From Zavarzinia compransoris (GTDB lineage: Bacteria > Pseudomonadota > Alphaproteobacteria > Zavarziniales > Zavarziniaceae), in NCBI RefSeq assembly GCF_003173055.1, contig NZ_QGLF01000004.1:525575-589574 (forward strand): a stretch of DNA of 64,000 nucleotides, read 5' to 3'. Of this stretch, positions 10,656 through 18,702 are shown piece after piece (positions within the stretch are counted from its first letter, which is position 1; each line of letters opens with the position of its first letter). Below the pieces are notes generated by a model. The model saw nothing but the letters and a program-made list of their open reading frames with translations. It did not search any database and had not been told where the DNA came from. A program made the position numbers and the translations under genes.

Positions 10656-11291
10656 TTACTTGTTGCGCCCGGGCGGCGGGGGCGGGGCGCCGGCACCGCT
10701 GCCGCCGCCGACCGGCGTCGCCGGGGCATTGAAGTTCACCGAGATCGACGGGAGTTTGGCGTCCAGGCGCTGCATCACCGTGTCGGTAATGTTAAGGTTA
10801 TTTGACGAAACGAGGACGCGGGCCGTGTCGAGAACGATGGTGGCGCCCACTTCCTTCGCCACTTCGGCGACGATCTGGTTGAACACCGGTTCCAGCTTCT
10901 TCATCGCGTCGTCCTGCGCGAAAGCCATCTGCTGGCGGCGGCGCTCGACCTGCTGGCGCAGGCTGTCGACCTTGGCCTGGAATTCGCGCTGCTTGGTCGC
11001 GAAGGCATCGGCGGCGATGGAGGCGCGCTGCTTCTTCAGCTGGTCTTCCTCGGCGCGGAGCTTTTCGGTCTGCGCCTTGATTTCGGCTTCGTAAGCCTTT
11101 TCCTGGCGGTCGAGCTGGGTGCGCACGCTCTTGGCGGCGGCGCTGTCGCGCATGATGCGCGGCACGTCGACGAACGCGATGGTGGCCGCCTCGGCCTCGG
11201 CGGCGCGGGCCGGCGCCTGCGGCAGGACAACGGCCCCCGCGGCAAAGGCAAGCCCGACACCGAGGGCCAGGCCTTTCACGATCTTATGCAT
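10656..11291 (-). CDS. skp: Periplasmic chaperone, OmpH/Skp family
   Basis: Skp proteins hold unfolded outer-membrane proteins in the periplasm. This one has 211 residues: signal peptide MHKIVKGLALGVGLAFAAGA to the APARA cut near residue 30, the family start TIAFVDVPRIMRDSAAAK, a long charged coiled coil (about 55-135) forming the tentacles, and a C-terminal strand region VAKEVGATIVLDTARVLVSS. It ends in a Pro/Gly-rich tail longer than in E. coli Skp (161 residues). I chose ATG 11291 because the longer open frame only adds Arg/Pro-rich sequence ahead of an obvious signal peptide. It lies away from bamA/lpxD, its usual neighbours. Confidence 0.87.
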   Translation of the reverse strand: MHKIVKGLALGVGLAFAAGAVVLPQAPARAAEAEAATIAFVDVPRIMRDSAAAKSVRTQLDRQEKAYEAEIKAQTEKLRAEEDQLKKQRASIAADAFATKQREFQAKVDSLRQQVERRRQQMAFAQDDAMKKLEPVFNQIVAEVAKEVGATIVLDTARVLVSSNNLNITDTVMQRLDAKLPSISVNFNAPATPVGGGSGAGAPPPPPGRNK

Positions 11292-11382
11292 AGTAGTCTC
11301 CGAACCTTGCCGGGCGGCCCGCGGGGGCCGGCCCAATCCTCTCAACTCGATGTCCCGACCGGGGCGCGCCGACCGGCGCGCG

Positions 11383-11997
11383 TCAGCGGGTCTCGGCCTT
11401 CTCGTAGCACCAAACGCGCGCCGGGGGCAGATTGATCCACACATGGCCGGCGCGGCGCCCGGTGACGCCCAGTTCCGCCATCAGGGACGGCCGCAGCGGC
11501 GAGGCCGGGCCATAGGTGAACTGCACCATCCGGCCGCCCGGCCCGAGCATTTCGAACGCCGCCCCGGCGATCCGGCGCTGCACCGCCGGCGGCATGCCGA
11601 GCAGGGGCAGGCCCGAGACCACGGTCGCCGCCCGGTCGATGCCGCGCGCGGCCAGCAGGTCGACCAATTCGCCGGCATCGCCCTCGATCAGGTTCAGCCG
11701 GGGAAAGCGGTGGCGCAGGGTCTGCGCCATCTCGCGGTCGTATTCGATGGTGATCAGGCGGTCGTAGCCGGCCTTTTCCGCCAGCACGCGGGTGATCGCC
11801 CCGGTGCCGCCGCCAAGCTCGATCACCGGGCCCGGGCGCGACAGGTCGGCCTGGGCCACCATTTCCTCCGCCAGATGCCGGCTCGACGGCGCCACGGCGC
11901 CGATCCGGAACGGTGCCCGCAGCCATTTGATCAGCATCGATGGCGTGCGGAAATGCTGCTGTTCGCTGAAATGCTCGCGTGCCTTGTTCACGGCCAC
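11383..11997 (-). CDS. SAM-dependent methyltransferase, PmtA-like (phospholipid N-methyltransferase)
   Basis: A 204-residue class I methyltransferase. The start (FRIGAVAPSSRHLAEEMVAQ, about residues 31-50) and the SAM-binding motif GPVIELGGGTGAITRVLAEK match the Rhodobacter-type PmtA family, which methylates phosphatidylethanolamine towards phosphatidylcholine. A post-motif VVSGLPLLGMP replaces the NLPY-like loop of the related rRNA dimethyltransferases. There is no signal peptide; these enzymes sit on the inner face of the membrane. It is 91 bases upstream of the Skp-like gene on the same strand and divergent from rpsU. An orphan methyltransferase of the same fold is the alternative. Confidence 0.75.
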   Translation of the reverse strand: MAVNKAREHFSEQQHFRTPSMLIKWLRAPFRIGAVAPSSRHLAEEMVAQADLSRPGPVIELGGGTGAITRVLAEKAGYDRLITIEYDREMAQTLRHRFPRLNLIEGDAGELVDLLAARGIDRAATVVSGLPLLGMPPAVQRRIAGAAFEMLGPGGRMVQFTYGPASPLRPSLMAELGVTGRRAGHVWINLPPARVWCYEKAETR

Positions 11998-12138
11998 CCG
12001 CCCGAGAATGGGGTACCGTCGTGGCCCCCTTGGCGCGGCACACTATCATGCGAATTGCGGAAAGAAAGTGGCGGCTTGCGCCAATTGCGCCAGGATTTTC
12101 CGCCATCGCGGCGAAACTCGTTTAGTTTGCGGGGACGC

Positions 12139-12200
12139 TTCCCAAGGCGGTAGGTGCGTGATATACAGCGCTCCTCCGGTGAAGCGCCCATTCTTCACCG
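12139..12200 (+). promoter_or_regulatory. Likely rpsU promoter and leader hairpin
   Basis: An extended -10 of the form TG-N-TATACA lies at 12159-12167, with only a poor -35. About ten bases further on, CGGTGAAG (12177-12184) pairs perfectly with CTTCACCG (12193-12200), which would put an 8-bp hairpin at the start of the rpsU leader. A T-rich stretch follows only after eight bases, so it is not a standard terminator. The rest of the 281-base gap between the methyltransferase and rpsU shows nothing else I can name. Confidence 0.4.
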
Positions 12201-12278
12201 AACGGGATTTTGTTTTTGATCGTGCTCCTCCGCATGGTTCCGAGTCGGATCCTTGGGGGGCTGGAAGAGGTCAGTCGA

Positions 12279-12485
12279 ATGCAGGTTTTGGTGCGGGACA
12301 ACAACATCGACCAGGCGCTGCGCGCGTTGAAGAAGCGCATGCAGCGCGAGGGCATTTTCCGCGAGATGCGCCTGCGCGGCCACTACGAGAAGCCCTCCGA
12401 GAAGCGTGCCCGCGAAAAGGCCGAAGCTGTCCGCCGCGCCCGCAAGCTGGCGCGCAAGCGCGCCCAGCGCGACGGCGTGGCGTAA
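12279..12485 (+). CDS. rpsU: 30S ribosomal protein S21
   Basis: A 68-residue, strongly basic small-subunit protein. It opens [20 protein letters not shown], the family signature, and continues with a lysine/arginine-rich helix ([20 protein letters not shown]). Start at ATG 12279; a longer frame upstream adds unrelated residues. A GGAAGAGG stretch lies about ten bases upstream. It is the first gene of a plus-strand run and is followed 57 bases later by panB. Confidence 0.97.
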   Translation: MQVLVRDNNIDQALRALKKRMQREGIFREMRLRGHYEKPSEKRAREKAEAVRRARKLARKRAQRDGVA

Positions 12486-12542
12486 GCGGCTTCAGGCTCC
12501 TGACGTCATAGACCCCTGGCGGTCGATCGAGGTTCGCGCATC

Positions 12543-13400
12543 ATGTCCGCCCAATCGACCGTCATCAGGCCGAATACGGTCCCGAAGCTCCGTGCCCGCA
12601 AGGGCGCGGAGCCGATCGTGTGTCTGACGGCCTATACGGCGCCCATGGCCCAGCTGCTCGATCCGCATGCGGACCTGCTGCTGGTCGGCGATTCTCTCGG
12701 CATGGTGCTTTACGGCCTGCCCAGCACGGTGCCGGTCACCCTCGACATGATGATCGCCCATGGCGCTGCGGTGGCCCGCGGTGCGACCAGGGCGCTGGTC
12801 GTCGTCGACATGCCCTTCGGCACCTATGAGGAAAGCCCGCAGCAGGCCTATCGCAATGCGGTCCGCGTGCTGCGCGAGAGCGGCGCCTCGGCGGTGAAGC
12901 TCGAGGGCGGGGCCGTGATGGCCGAGACCATCGCCTTCCTGACCAGCCGCGGCATTCCGGTGATGGGCCATGTCGGCCTGCTGCCGCAGTCGGTCAATGC
13001 CAGCGGCGGCTATGCCGCGCTCGGCACCGCCGATACCTCGGGCTGGGACCGGATCATCGCCGATGCGGTGGCGGTGGCGGAGGCCGGCGCCTTCCTGATC
13101 GTGGTCGAGGCGGTGAGCGAGCCCCTGGCCGTCCGCATCACCGAAAGCATCGCCGTGCCGACGATCGGCATCGGGGCCTCGGCGTCCTGCGACGGCCAGG
13201 TCCTGGTCATCGACGACATGCTGGGCATGTCCAGCCGCACGCCCAAATTCGTCAAGCGTTATGCCGAGCTGGGCGTCGCCATCGGCGAGGCCGCCGGCCG
13301 CTATGCCGAAGAGGTGCGCAGCCGGCAGTTCCCGAGCGAGCAATATACCTACAGGCTCAAGGGCGACAATCGGCCGTCGGACGGCGACCGGAAGCCCTGA
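12543..13400 (+). CDS. panB: 3-methyl-2-oxobutanoate hydroxymethyltransferase (ketopantoate synthesis)
   Basis: First committed step of pantothenate and coenzyme A synthesis: transfers a hydroxymethyl group from methylene-tetrahydrofolate to ketoisovalerate. The 285-residue length is normal. Motifs include [15 protein letters not shown], the metal-binding [10 protein letters not shown] near residue 50, the Lys/Glu region SAVKLEGG near 115-125, and [20 protein letters not shown] near 205-225. It lies between rpsU and the yfgM-bamB-der block on the same strand; panC is not in the window. coaD, later in the same pathway, is at 59.6 kb. Confidence 0.97.
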   Translation: MSAQSTVIRPNTVPKLRARKGAEPIVCLTAYTAPMAQLLDPHADLLLVGDSLGMVLYGLPSTVPVTLDMMIAHGAAVARGATRALVVVDMPFGTYEESPQQAYRNAVRVLRESGASAVKLEGGAVMAETIAFLTSRGIPVMGHVGLLPQSVNASGGYAALGTADTSGWDRIIADAVAVAEAGAFLIVVEAVSEPLAVRITESIAVPTIGIGASASCDGQVLVIDDMLGMSSRTPKFVKRYAELGVAIGEAAGRYAEEVRSRQFPSEQYTYRLKGDNRPSDGDRKP

Positions 13401-13533
13401 GCCGCCGTCAGATGGCGATAACAGCCCTGCGCCGCCGCGACCGGGGTTTGCCAAGGCGCCGGGCTTTGGCTATCGTTCGACGCCTTTTTTGGCGTCGCCT
13501 TTTTTGGCCTGCGTTGCCTTCGGTGGGGTAGAA

Positions 13534-14238
13534 GTGTCCGACATCTTTCAGGAAATCGACGAGGACCTGCGGCGCGAACGACTGATGGGCATCTGGCGCC
13601 GTTACGGGACCGCCATTGTTGCCCTGGGGATCGGGCTCGTCGTCGGTGTCGGCGCCTTCATCGGCTGGCGCAATTATTCCGAATCGAAGCTGAACGACAA
13701 TGCCCATGCGCTTGCCGCCGCCGCTCAGCTGATCGGCGAGGGCAAGCATGCCGAGGCGGCGAAGGCCTTCGCCGATCTCGGCGCGGATGCCGGCGGCGCC
13801 TATGGCGACATCGCCCTGCTCGATGCTGCCGCCGCCACCTATGACGCCGGCGATGCCGCCGCTGCCGTCGCACTCTACGACCGCGTCGCCGCCGGTTCGG
13901 CCGATCCGTCGCTGGCGGCGCTGGCGCGGGTCCTGGCCGTCCAGGTGCTGCTCGACACGGCGCCGGTGGCCGATCTCGATGCCCGCCTCGATGCGGTCGG
14001 GGCACAGCCCGGCTTTGTCCCCGCGGTCCGCGAATTGCGTGCCTATGTCCGCCTCAAGGCCGGCGCGACCGACGACGCGCGCAGGCTACTGGCCGAGGTG
14101 GTGGACGATGCCGCCGCCCCCGGCCGCGTGAAGGGCCGCGCCAAGGAAGTTCTGGATGCCCTGGGCGGCCGCCTGCCGGCTGCCCCGGTCACGCCGCCGT
14201 CCGATCAACCGTCCGAGAGCGAGGGGCAACGCCCATGA
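13534..14238 (+). CDS. YfgM/AncA-like membrane-anchored TPR protein
   Basis: A 234-residue protein with a short cytoplasmic N-terminus (MSDIFQEIDEDLRRERL), one membrane helix near residues 25-45 (AIVALGIGLVVGVGAFIGW) and an Ala-rich TPR-like periplasmic part. This is the layout of E. coli YfgM, which works with SecYEG and PpiD on exported proteins. Start taken as GTG 13534, the only good start that directly precedes the conserved sequence; its ribosome site is weak. Its stop overlaps the start of bamB (ATGA). The order yfgM-bamB-der is also that of E. coli, which supports the call. Confidence 0.82.
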   Translation: MSDIFQEIDEDLRRERLMGIWRRYGTAIVALGIGLVVGVGAFIGWRNYSESKLNDNAHALAAAAQLIGEGKHAEAAKAFADLGADAGGAYGDIALLDAAAATYDAGDAAAAVALYDRVAAGSADPSLAALARVLAVQVLLDTAPVADLDARLDAVGAQPGFVPAVRELRAYVRLKAGATDDARRLLAEVVDDAAAPGRVKGRAKEVLDALGGRLPAAPVTPPSDQPSESEGQRP

Positions 14239-15599
14239 TCGCAAGTGCCTCCCTGCGCCCCGGCGCGACCAGCCGCCCCTTGAAGCCGCTGTCGGCGGTG
14301 CTGCTGACCGCCTTTCTCGGCGCCTGCTCGTCGCTCAATCCGTTTTCCTCCGAACCCGCCCAGCGGGTCGAGGGCGAGCGTATCTCGGTGCTCGGCACCC
14401 AGGCCCTGACGGTGACGCCCGACGCCTCGGTGGCGGGTCTCTCCGTGCAGCTGCCGCCGCCCTATCTGAACACCCAGTGGCCGCAGCCGGGCGGCTTCCC
14501 CGCCCATGCCATGTATCACCTCCAGACCGGGCCCGAGCTTCGCGTGGTCTGGACCGCGTCCGCCGGCGCCGGCGACAGTGCCGATACCCGCCTGGTCGCC
14601 CAGCCCGTGGTGTCGGAAGATTCGGTCTATATCCTTGACACCGTCGCCCGCGTCCATGCCCTGTCGACGGACGGCAAGGCGCGCTGGACCATCAGCCTTC
14701 AGCCCGAGGACGAGGATTCGCCGACCGGCTTCTTCGGCGGCGTCGCGGTCGACGGCGGCCGGGTCTATGTCACCACCGGTTACGGCGAGGTCGTGGTGCT
14801 CGAGGCCGCCACCGGCAATGTGGTGTGGCGGAAGTCGATCGGCATTCCCTTCCGCTCCGGCCCGACGGTCAACGGCGGCCGCGTCTTCGGCGTGACCCAG
14901 GACAACCAGCTTTTCGCCCTCTCGACCGAGGACGGCGAAGTGCTGTGGAACCATGTCGGCATTTCGGAAAGCGCCGGCTTCCTCGGCGCCGCCAGCCCGG
15001 CGGTGGCGGGCGAAGCGGTGGTCGTGCCCTTCTCCTCGGGCGAAATCTTCGCCCTCCGGGTCGAGAACGGCCGCGTCATCTGGTCGGACAACCTGATCCG
15101 CACCGGGGCGACGACGCCGATCGCCGCCCTCAACGATATCCGCGGCCAGGTCGTGATCGATCGCGGCGACGTCTTCGCCTCCAGCCATGCCGGCAGCACG
15201 GTCGGCATCGAGCTGCGCACCGGCAGCCGGCTGTGGGACCGCGCCATCGGCTCCAGCAATACGCCCTGGGCCGGCGGCGATTTCATCTACATGATCTCGG
15301 ACGAGAACGAGGTCATCTGCCTGACCCGCAACGACGGCAAGGTGCGCTGGGTCACCCCCCTGCCGCGCTACCAGGACGACCGCTCGGCCACCGGCGCCAT
15401 CGTCTGGTCGGGCCCCGTGCTCGCGGGCGACCGGCTGCTGCTCGCCTCCAACACCGGCGTGATGACGGCGATCTCGCCCTATTCCGGCGATGTCCTCGGC
15501 TCGATCGAACTGCCGGGCAAGACGGTGATCGCCCCCGTGGTCGCCAATGCCACGGTCTATGTCCTGACGACGAACGGTACGCTCGTCGCCATCCGCTGA
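14235..15599 (+). CDS. bamB: Outer-membrane assembly lipoprotein BamB
   Basis: BamB is a lipoprotein subunit of the BAM complex that inserts beta-barrel proteins into the outer membrane. The 454-residue protein has a lipobox ending LGAC, with the lipidated Cys at residue 31, and then a propeller of PQQ-type beta repeats visible as recurring W/VW and G-V-A-L patterns (VYVTTGYGEVVVLEAATGNV, VIWSDNLIRTG, VYVLTTNGTLVAIR at the end). It overlaps the YfgM-like gene by four bases and is followed by a terminator and der. The N-terminal region before residue 31 is longer than usual. Confidence 0.9.
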   Translation: MIASASLRPGATSRPLKPLSAVLLTAFLGACSSLNPFSSEPAQRVEGERISVLGTQALTVTPDASVAGLSVQLPPPYLNTQWPQPGGFPAHAMYHLQTGPELRVVWTASAGAGDSADTRLVAQPVVSEDSVYILDTVARVHALSTDGKARWTISLQPEDEDSPTGFFGGVAVDGGRVYVTTGYGEVVVLEAATGNVVWRKSIGIPFRSGPTVNGGRVFGVTQDNQLFALSTEDGEVLWNHVGISESAGFLGAASPAVAGEAVVVPFSSGEIFALRVENGRVIWSDNLIRTGATTPIAALNDIRGQVVIDRGDVFASSHAGSTVGIELRTGSRLWDRAIGSSNTPWAGGDFIYMISDENEVICLTRNDGKVRWVTPLPRYQDDRSATGAIVWSGPVLAGDRLLLASNTGVMTAISPYSGDVLGSIELPGKTVIAPVVANATVYVLTTNGTLVAIR

Positions 15600-15617
15600 G
15601 GATACGCATTCTGCCGG

Positions 15618-15656
15618 ACGGCACGCCGACGTCTCGTCGCGTGCCGTTTTGCATTT
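15618..15656 (+). terminator. Hairpin terminator between bamB and der
   Basis: ACGGCACG at 15618-15625 pairs with CGTGCCGT at 15640-15647, with an inner CGACG/CGTCG stem and one bulged base, followed by TTTTGCATTT. It begins 19 bases after the bamB stop and ends shortly before the GAGGAGG ribosome site of der. Probably partial termination, since der has little room for its own promoter. Confidence 0.65.
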
Positions 15657-15672
15657 GAGATGAGGAGGCCCC

Positions 15673-17088
15673 ATGGTCTCGGAACACCATAAATTGCGGT
15701 TCGCCATCGTCGGCCGCCCCAATGTCGGCAAGTCGACCCTGTTCAACCGCCTGGTCGGCAAGAAGCTGGCCCTGGTCGATGACACCCCGGGCGTCACGCG
15801 CGACCGCCGCGAGGGCGAGGGACGGCTGGCGTCGCTTCAGTTCTCGGTCTTCGATACCGCGGGCTTCGAGGACGTGGTCGACGATTCGATGGAAGGCCGC
15901 ATGCGCCGCCAGACCGAGCGTGCGATCACCGATTCCGACCTCGTGCTGTTCCTGTTCGATGCCAGGGCCGGGGTAACCCCGCTCGACCTCGCCTTCGCCC
16001 GCCTGCTGCGGAAATCCGACGTTCCCGTCGTCCTCTGCGCCAATAAGGCCGAGGGCAAGGAGGGCCAGATCGGCGCCGCCGGGGCCTGGGAAATCGGCCT
16101 CGGCGATGCGGTGCTGCTCTCGGCCGAGCACGGCGAGGGCATGCTCGACCTCTATGAGACCATCGTCGACCGCCTGGAAGCGCGCGGCATCGATCCCTTC
16201 GCCCATGAGGACGAGGGCGCGGAGGATGACGCCGGCGAAGCCTTCGACCCGGATGTCGAGGTCATTGAGGACCCCCTGAAGCCGCTGCGCGTCGCCGTGG
16301 TCGGGCGGCCCAATGTCGGCAAGTCCAGCCTGGTCAACCGCATCCTCGGCGAGGACCGGCTGATCACCGGGCCGGAAGCGGGCCTGACCCGCGATTCGAT
16401 CTCGGTGGTCTGGACCTGGCAGGGGCGCGAGATCAAATTGTTCGACACCGCGGGCCTGCGCAAGAAGGCGCGGGTCGAGACCAAGCTCGAAAAACTGTCC
16501 GCCGGCGATACCATCCGGGCGGTGAAATTCGCCGAGGTGGTGATCCTGCTGATCGATGCCGTCCAGGGCATCGAGCGCCAGGATCTCGTCATCGCCGACC
16601 GGGTGATCTACGAGGGCCGCGCCCTGATCGTTGCACTGAACAAATGGGATGCGGTCGAGGATCACAACAAGACCCTGGTCGACCTTAAGGAAAAGCTGGA
16701 GATCCACCTGCCGCAGGTGCGCGGCCTGCCGGTGGTGACCCTGTCGGCGCGGACCGGCCGGGGCGTCGACAAGCTGATGCCCGCGGTGCTGACGGCCTAT
16801 GCCAAGTGGAACCGGCGCGTGCCCACCGCCAAGCTGAACCGCTGGCTGGCCGAGGCGACGGAACGGCATCCCGCCCCGGCGGTGGGCGGGCGGCGTCTCC
16901 GCCCGCGCTACATGACCCAGGTGAAGGCGCGGCCGCCGACCTTCGCCCTGTTCATGAACCGGCCGGGCGAATTGCCCGAGTCCTATATCCGCTATCTGGT
17001 GAACGGCCTCCGCGATGTCTTCGACATGGAAGGCTCGCCGGTCCGGGTCATGCTGCGGAAGAACGAAAACCCCTATGACGACGAGTAA
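15673..17088 (+). CDS. der: Ribosome assembly GTPase Der (EngA)
   Basis: Essential double GTPase acting in 50S subunit assembly. Two G domains are plain: GRPNVGKST with DTPG and NKAE near residues 14-125, and again GRPNVGKSS with DTAG and NKWD near residues 211-330. A KH-like C-terminal domain follows (YIRYLVNGLRDVFDMEGSPV). The total of 471 residues is typical. A GAGGAGG ribosome site precedes the ATG. Adjacent to bamB as in many proteobacteria; its stop faces that of cysE across 19 bases. Confidence 0.97.
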   Translation: MVSEHHKLRFAIVGRPNVGKSTLFNRLVGKKLALVDDTPGVTRDRREGEGRLASLQFSVFDTAGFEDVVDDSMEGRMRRQTERAITDSDLVLFLFDARAGVTPLDLAFARLLRKSDVPVVLCANKAEGKEGQIGAAGAWEIGLGDAVLLSAEHGEGMLDLYETIVDRLEARGIDPFAHEDEGAEDDAGEAFDPDVEVIEDPLKPLRVAVVGRPNVGKSSLVNRILGEDRLITGPEAGLTRDSISVVWTWQGREIKLFDTAGLRKKARVETKLEKLSAGDTIRAVKFAEVVILLIDAVQGIERQDLVIADRVIYEGRALIVALNKWDAVEDHNKTLVDLKEKLEIHLPQVRGLPVVTLSARTGRGVDKLMPAVLTAYAKWNRRVPTAKLNRWLAEATERHPAPAVGGRRLRPRYMTQVKARPPTFALFMNRPGELPESYIRYLVNGLRDVFDMEGSPVRVMLRKNENPYDDE

Positions 17089-17107
17089 AAGCCAGTAAAA
17101 GCCGGGG

Positions 17108-17950
17108 TCACTCTTCCGGCAGGTCGTGGTCCATGCTGAGGGCGGGCGCGCCCTGCTTGCACCAGCCGACCACCTTGGCCGGCACGCCGGCAACGGTGGC
17201 ATAGGCCGGGACGTCGTGCAGCACCACGCTGCCGGCGCCGACCTTGGCGTTGCGGCCGATCTCGATATTGCCGAGGATGGTGGCCCCGGCGCTGAGCAGC
17301 ACGCCGTCGCGCACCTTGGGGTGGCGGTCGCCGCCGGTCTTGCCGGTGCCGCCCAGGGTCACCTTCTGCAGGATCGAGACATTGTTGCCGATCGAGGCGG
17401 TCTCGCCCACGACGAGGCCGGTGCCATGGTCGAGCATGACCCCGGTGCCGAGCGGCGCGGCCGGGTGGATGTCGACGGCGAAAACCTCGGCCGCGCGGCT
17501 CTGGAAGAAGAGGGCGGCGTCGTGGCGCCCGGCCTGCCACAGGTGATGGGCGATCCGGTGCACCTGAAGCGCCTGGAAGCCCTTGAAGAACAGGAAGGGA
17601 TGGGCGGCGCCCTTGACCGCCGGGTCGCGGTCCAGGATGGCGGCGAGGTCGGTCAGGGTGGCGGCGGTGATGACCGGATCGGCCAGCAGGGTTTCCGCGA
17701 TCACCTCGGCGACCGTATCGCGCGGGGCCATATCGCCCGAGACCTTGTCCGCCAGCATGGCGCCGAGGGCTGCGGCGAAATCCGGCTTGCCCAGCACCCA
17801 GCGCCGGGCGAGGGGGGCGAGCAGGGGTTCGCCCCGGGCGATGCGCCCGGCATGGTCGACCAGCGCCGCCCAGACATCGGCGGGCGCACCCGGCCCCCGG
17901 TCCCGCGAAAGGACCGTTACCGGGGTCGGCAGGGTTTGACGCTGGGGCAT
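17108..17950 (-). CDS. cysE: Serine O-acetyltransferase CysE
   Basis: Makes O-acetylserine, the precursor of cysteine. The 280-residue protein has the helical N-terminal trimerisation domain (about 20-150) and a left-handed beta helix of hexapeptide repeats with the catalytic His of MLDHGTGLVVGETA, the flexible loop TGKTGGDRHPKV, and VAGVPAKVVG at the end of the coil. Start at ATG 17950; the longer frame adds shadow sequence. The C-terminus reads HDLPEE and lacks the terminal Ile that other CysE proteins insert into CysK. Last gene of the dnaB-cysE run, 23 bases after the SDR gene. Confidence 0.94.
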   Translation of the reverse strand: MPQRQTLPTPVTVLSRDRGPGAPADVWAALVDHAGRIARGEPLLAPLARRWVLGKPDFAAALGAMLADKVSGDMAPRDTVAEVIAETLLADPVITAATLTDLAAILDRDPAVKGAAHPFLFFKGFQALQVHRIAHHLWQAGRHDAALFFQSRAAEVFAVDIHPAAPLGTGVMLDHGTGLVVGETASIGNNVSILQKVTLGGTGKTGGDRHPKVRDGVLLSAGATILGNIEIGRNAKVGAGSVVLHDVPAYATVAGVPAKVVGWCKQGAPALSMDHDLPEE

Positions 17951-17973
17951 GGGCCGGCCCTCACCGTGAACGA

Positions 17974-18696
17974 TCAGTTCCGATGATAGCGCACAATCTG
18001 GCCGTGGCGGGTTTCTTCCTTGCGCGCCAGATCGACGAAGAGGGGGGCGACATCGGCCGGCCGCGGCAGCAGGTCGCGCTCCTCGCCCGGGAACGCCTTG
18101 GCCCGCATGCCGGTATTGACCGGCCCGGGCGAAAGCAGGTTGACCCGGAGGCCGGTGGTCGCGGTTTCCGCGGCATAGGCCTTGACCAGGGCGTTCAGCG
18201 CCGCCTTGGAGGTGGCATAGCCGCCCCAATAGGCTTCGCCCTTGTCGGCGGCGCCCGAGGTGACGAAGATCGCGCGCCCGCCGTCGGAGGCCCGCAGCAA
18301 GGGATCGAGCGAGCGGATCAGGCGCCAGTTGGCGGTGACGTTGATCGCCATCAGCGCCTCCCAGTCCTTCACCTTCAGGTGGCCGAGCGGCGACAGCGTG
18401 CCCAGCACGCCGGCATTGGAAACCAGGATATCGAGCTTGCCCCAGCGTTCGGCGATGGCGCCGCCCAACCGGTCGATGCCGTCGTAATCCTTGAGGTCCA
18501 GGGGCACCAGGGTCGAGGGCCGGCCGCCGTGGGCGCGGATGGTGTCGTCCAGTTCCTCGAGCGCGCCGACGGTGCGGGCGATCAGGATCAGGTCGGCGCC
18601 GGCCTCGGCATAGGCGCGGGCGACGGCCCAGCCGATGCCGCGCGACGCCCCGGTGATCAGGGCCAGGCGCCCTTCAAGCGGTCGTTCGGTGCTCAA
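17974..18696 (-). CDS. SDR-family NAD(P)-dependent oxidoreductase
   Basis: A 240-residue short-chain dehydrogenase. The nucleotide-binding TGASRGIG is near residue 15, the structural NAG motif is at LVSNAGVLG, and the catalytic Ser-Tyr-Lys set is in FVTSGAADKGEAYWGGYATSK. The substrate is not evident. It follows purF by six bases in the dense minus-strand run. Alphaproteobacteria often keep an SDR gene directly after purF, so the pairing looks conserved although no shared pathway is known. Confidence 0.88.
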   Translation of the reverse strand: MSTERPLEGRLALITGASRGIGWAVARAYAEAGADLILIARTVGALEELDDTIRAHGGRPSTLVPLDLKDYDGIDRLGGAIAERWGKLDILVSNAGVLGTLSPLGHLKVKDWEALMAINVTANWRLIRSLDPLLRASDGGRAIFVTSGAADKGEAYWGGYATSKAALNALVKAYAAETATTGLRVNLLSPGPVNTGMRAKAFPGEERDLLPRPADVAPLFVDLARKEETRHGQIVRYHRN

Positions 18697-18702
18697 GATC
18701 TC

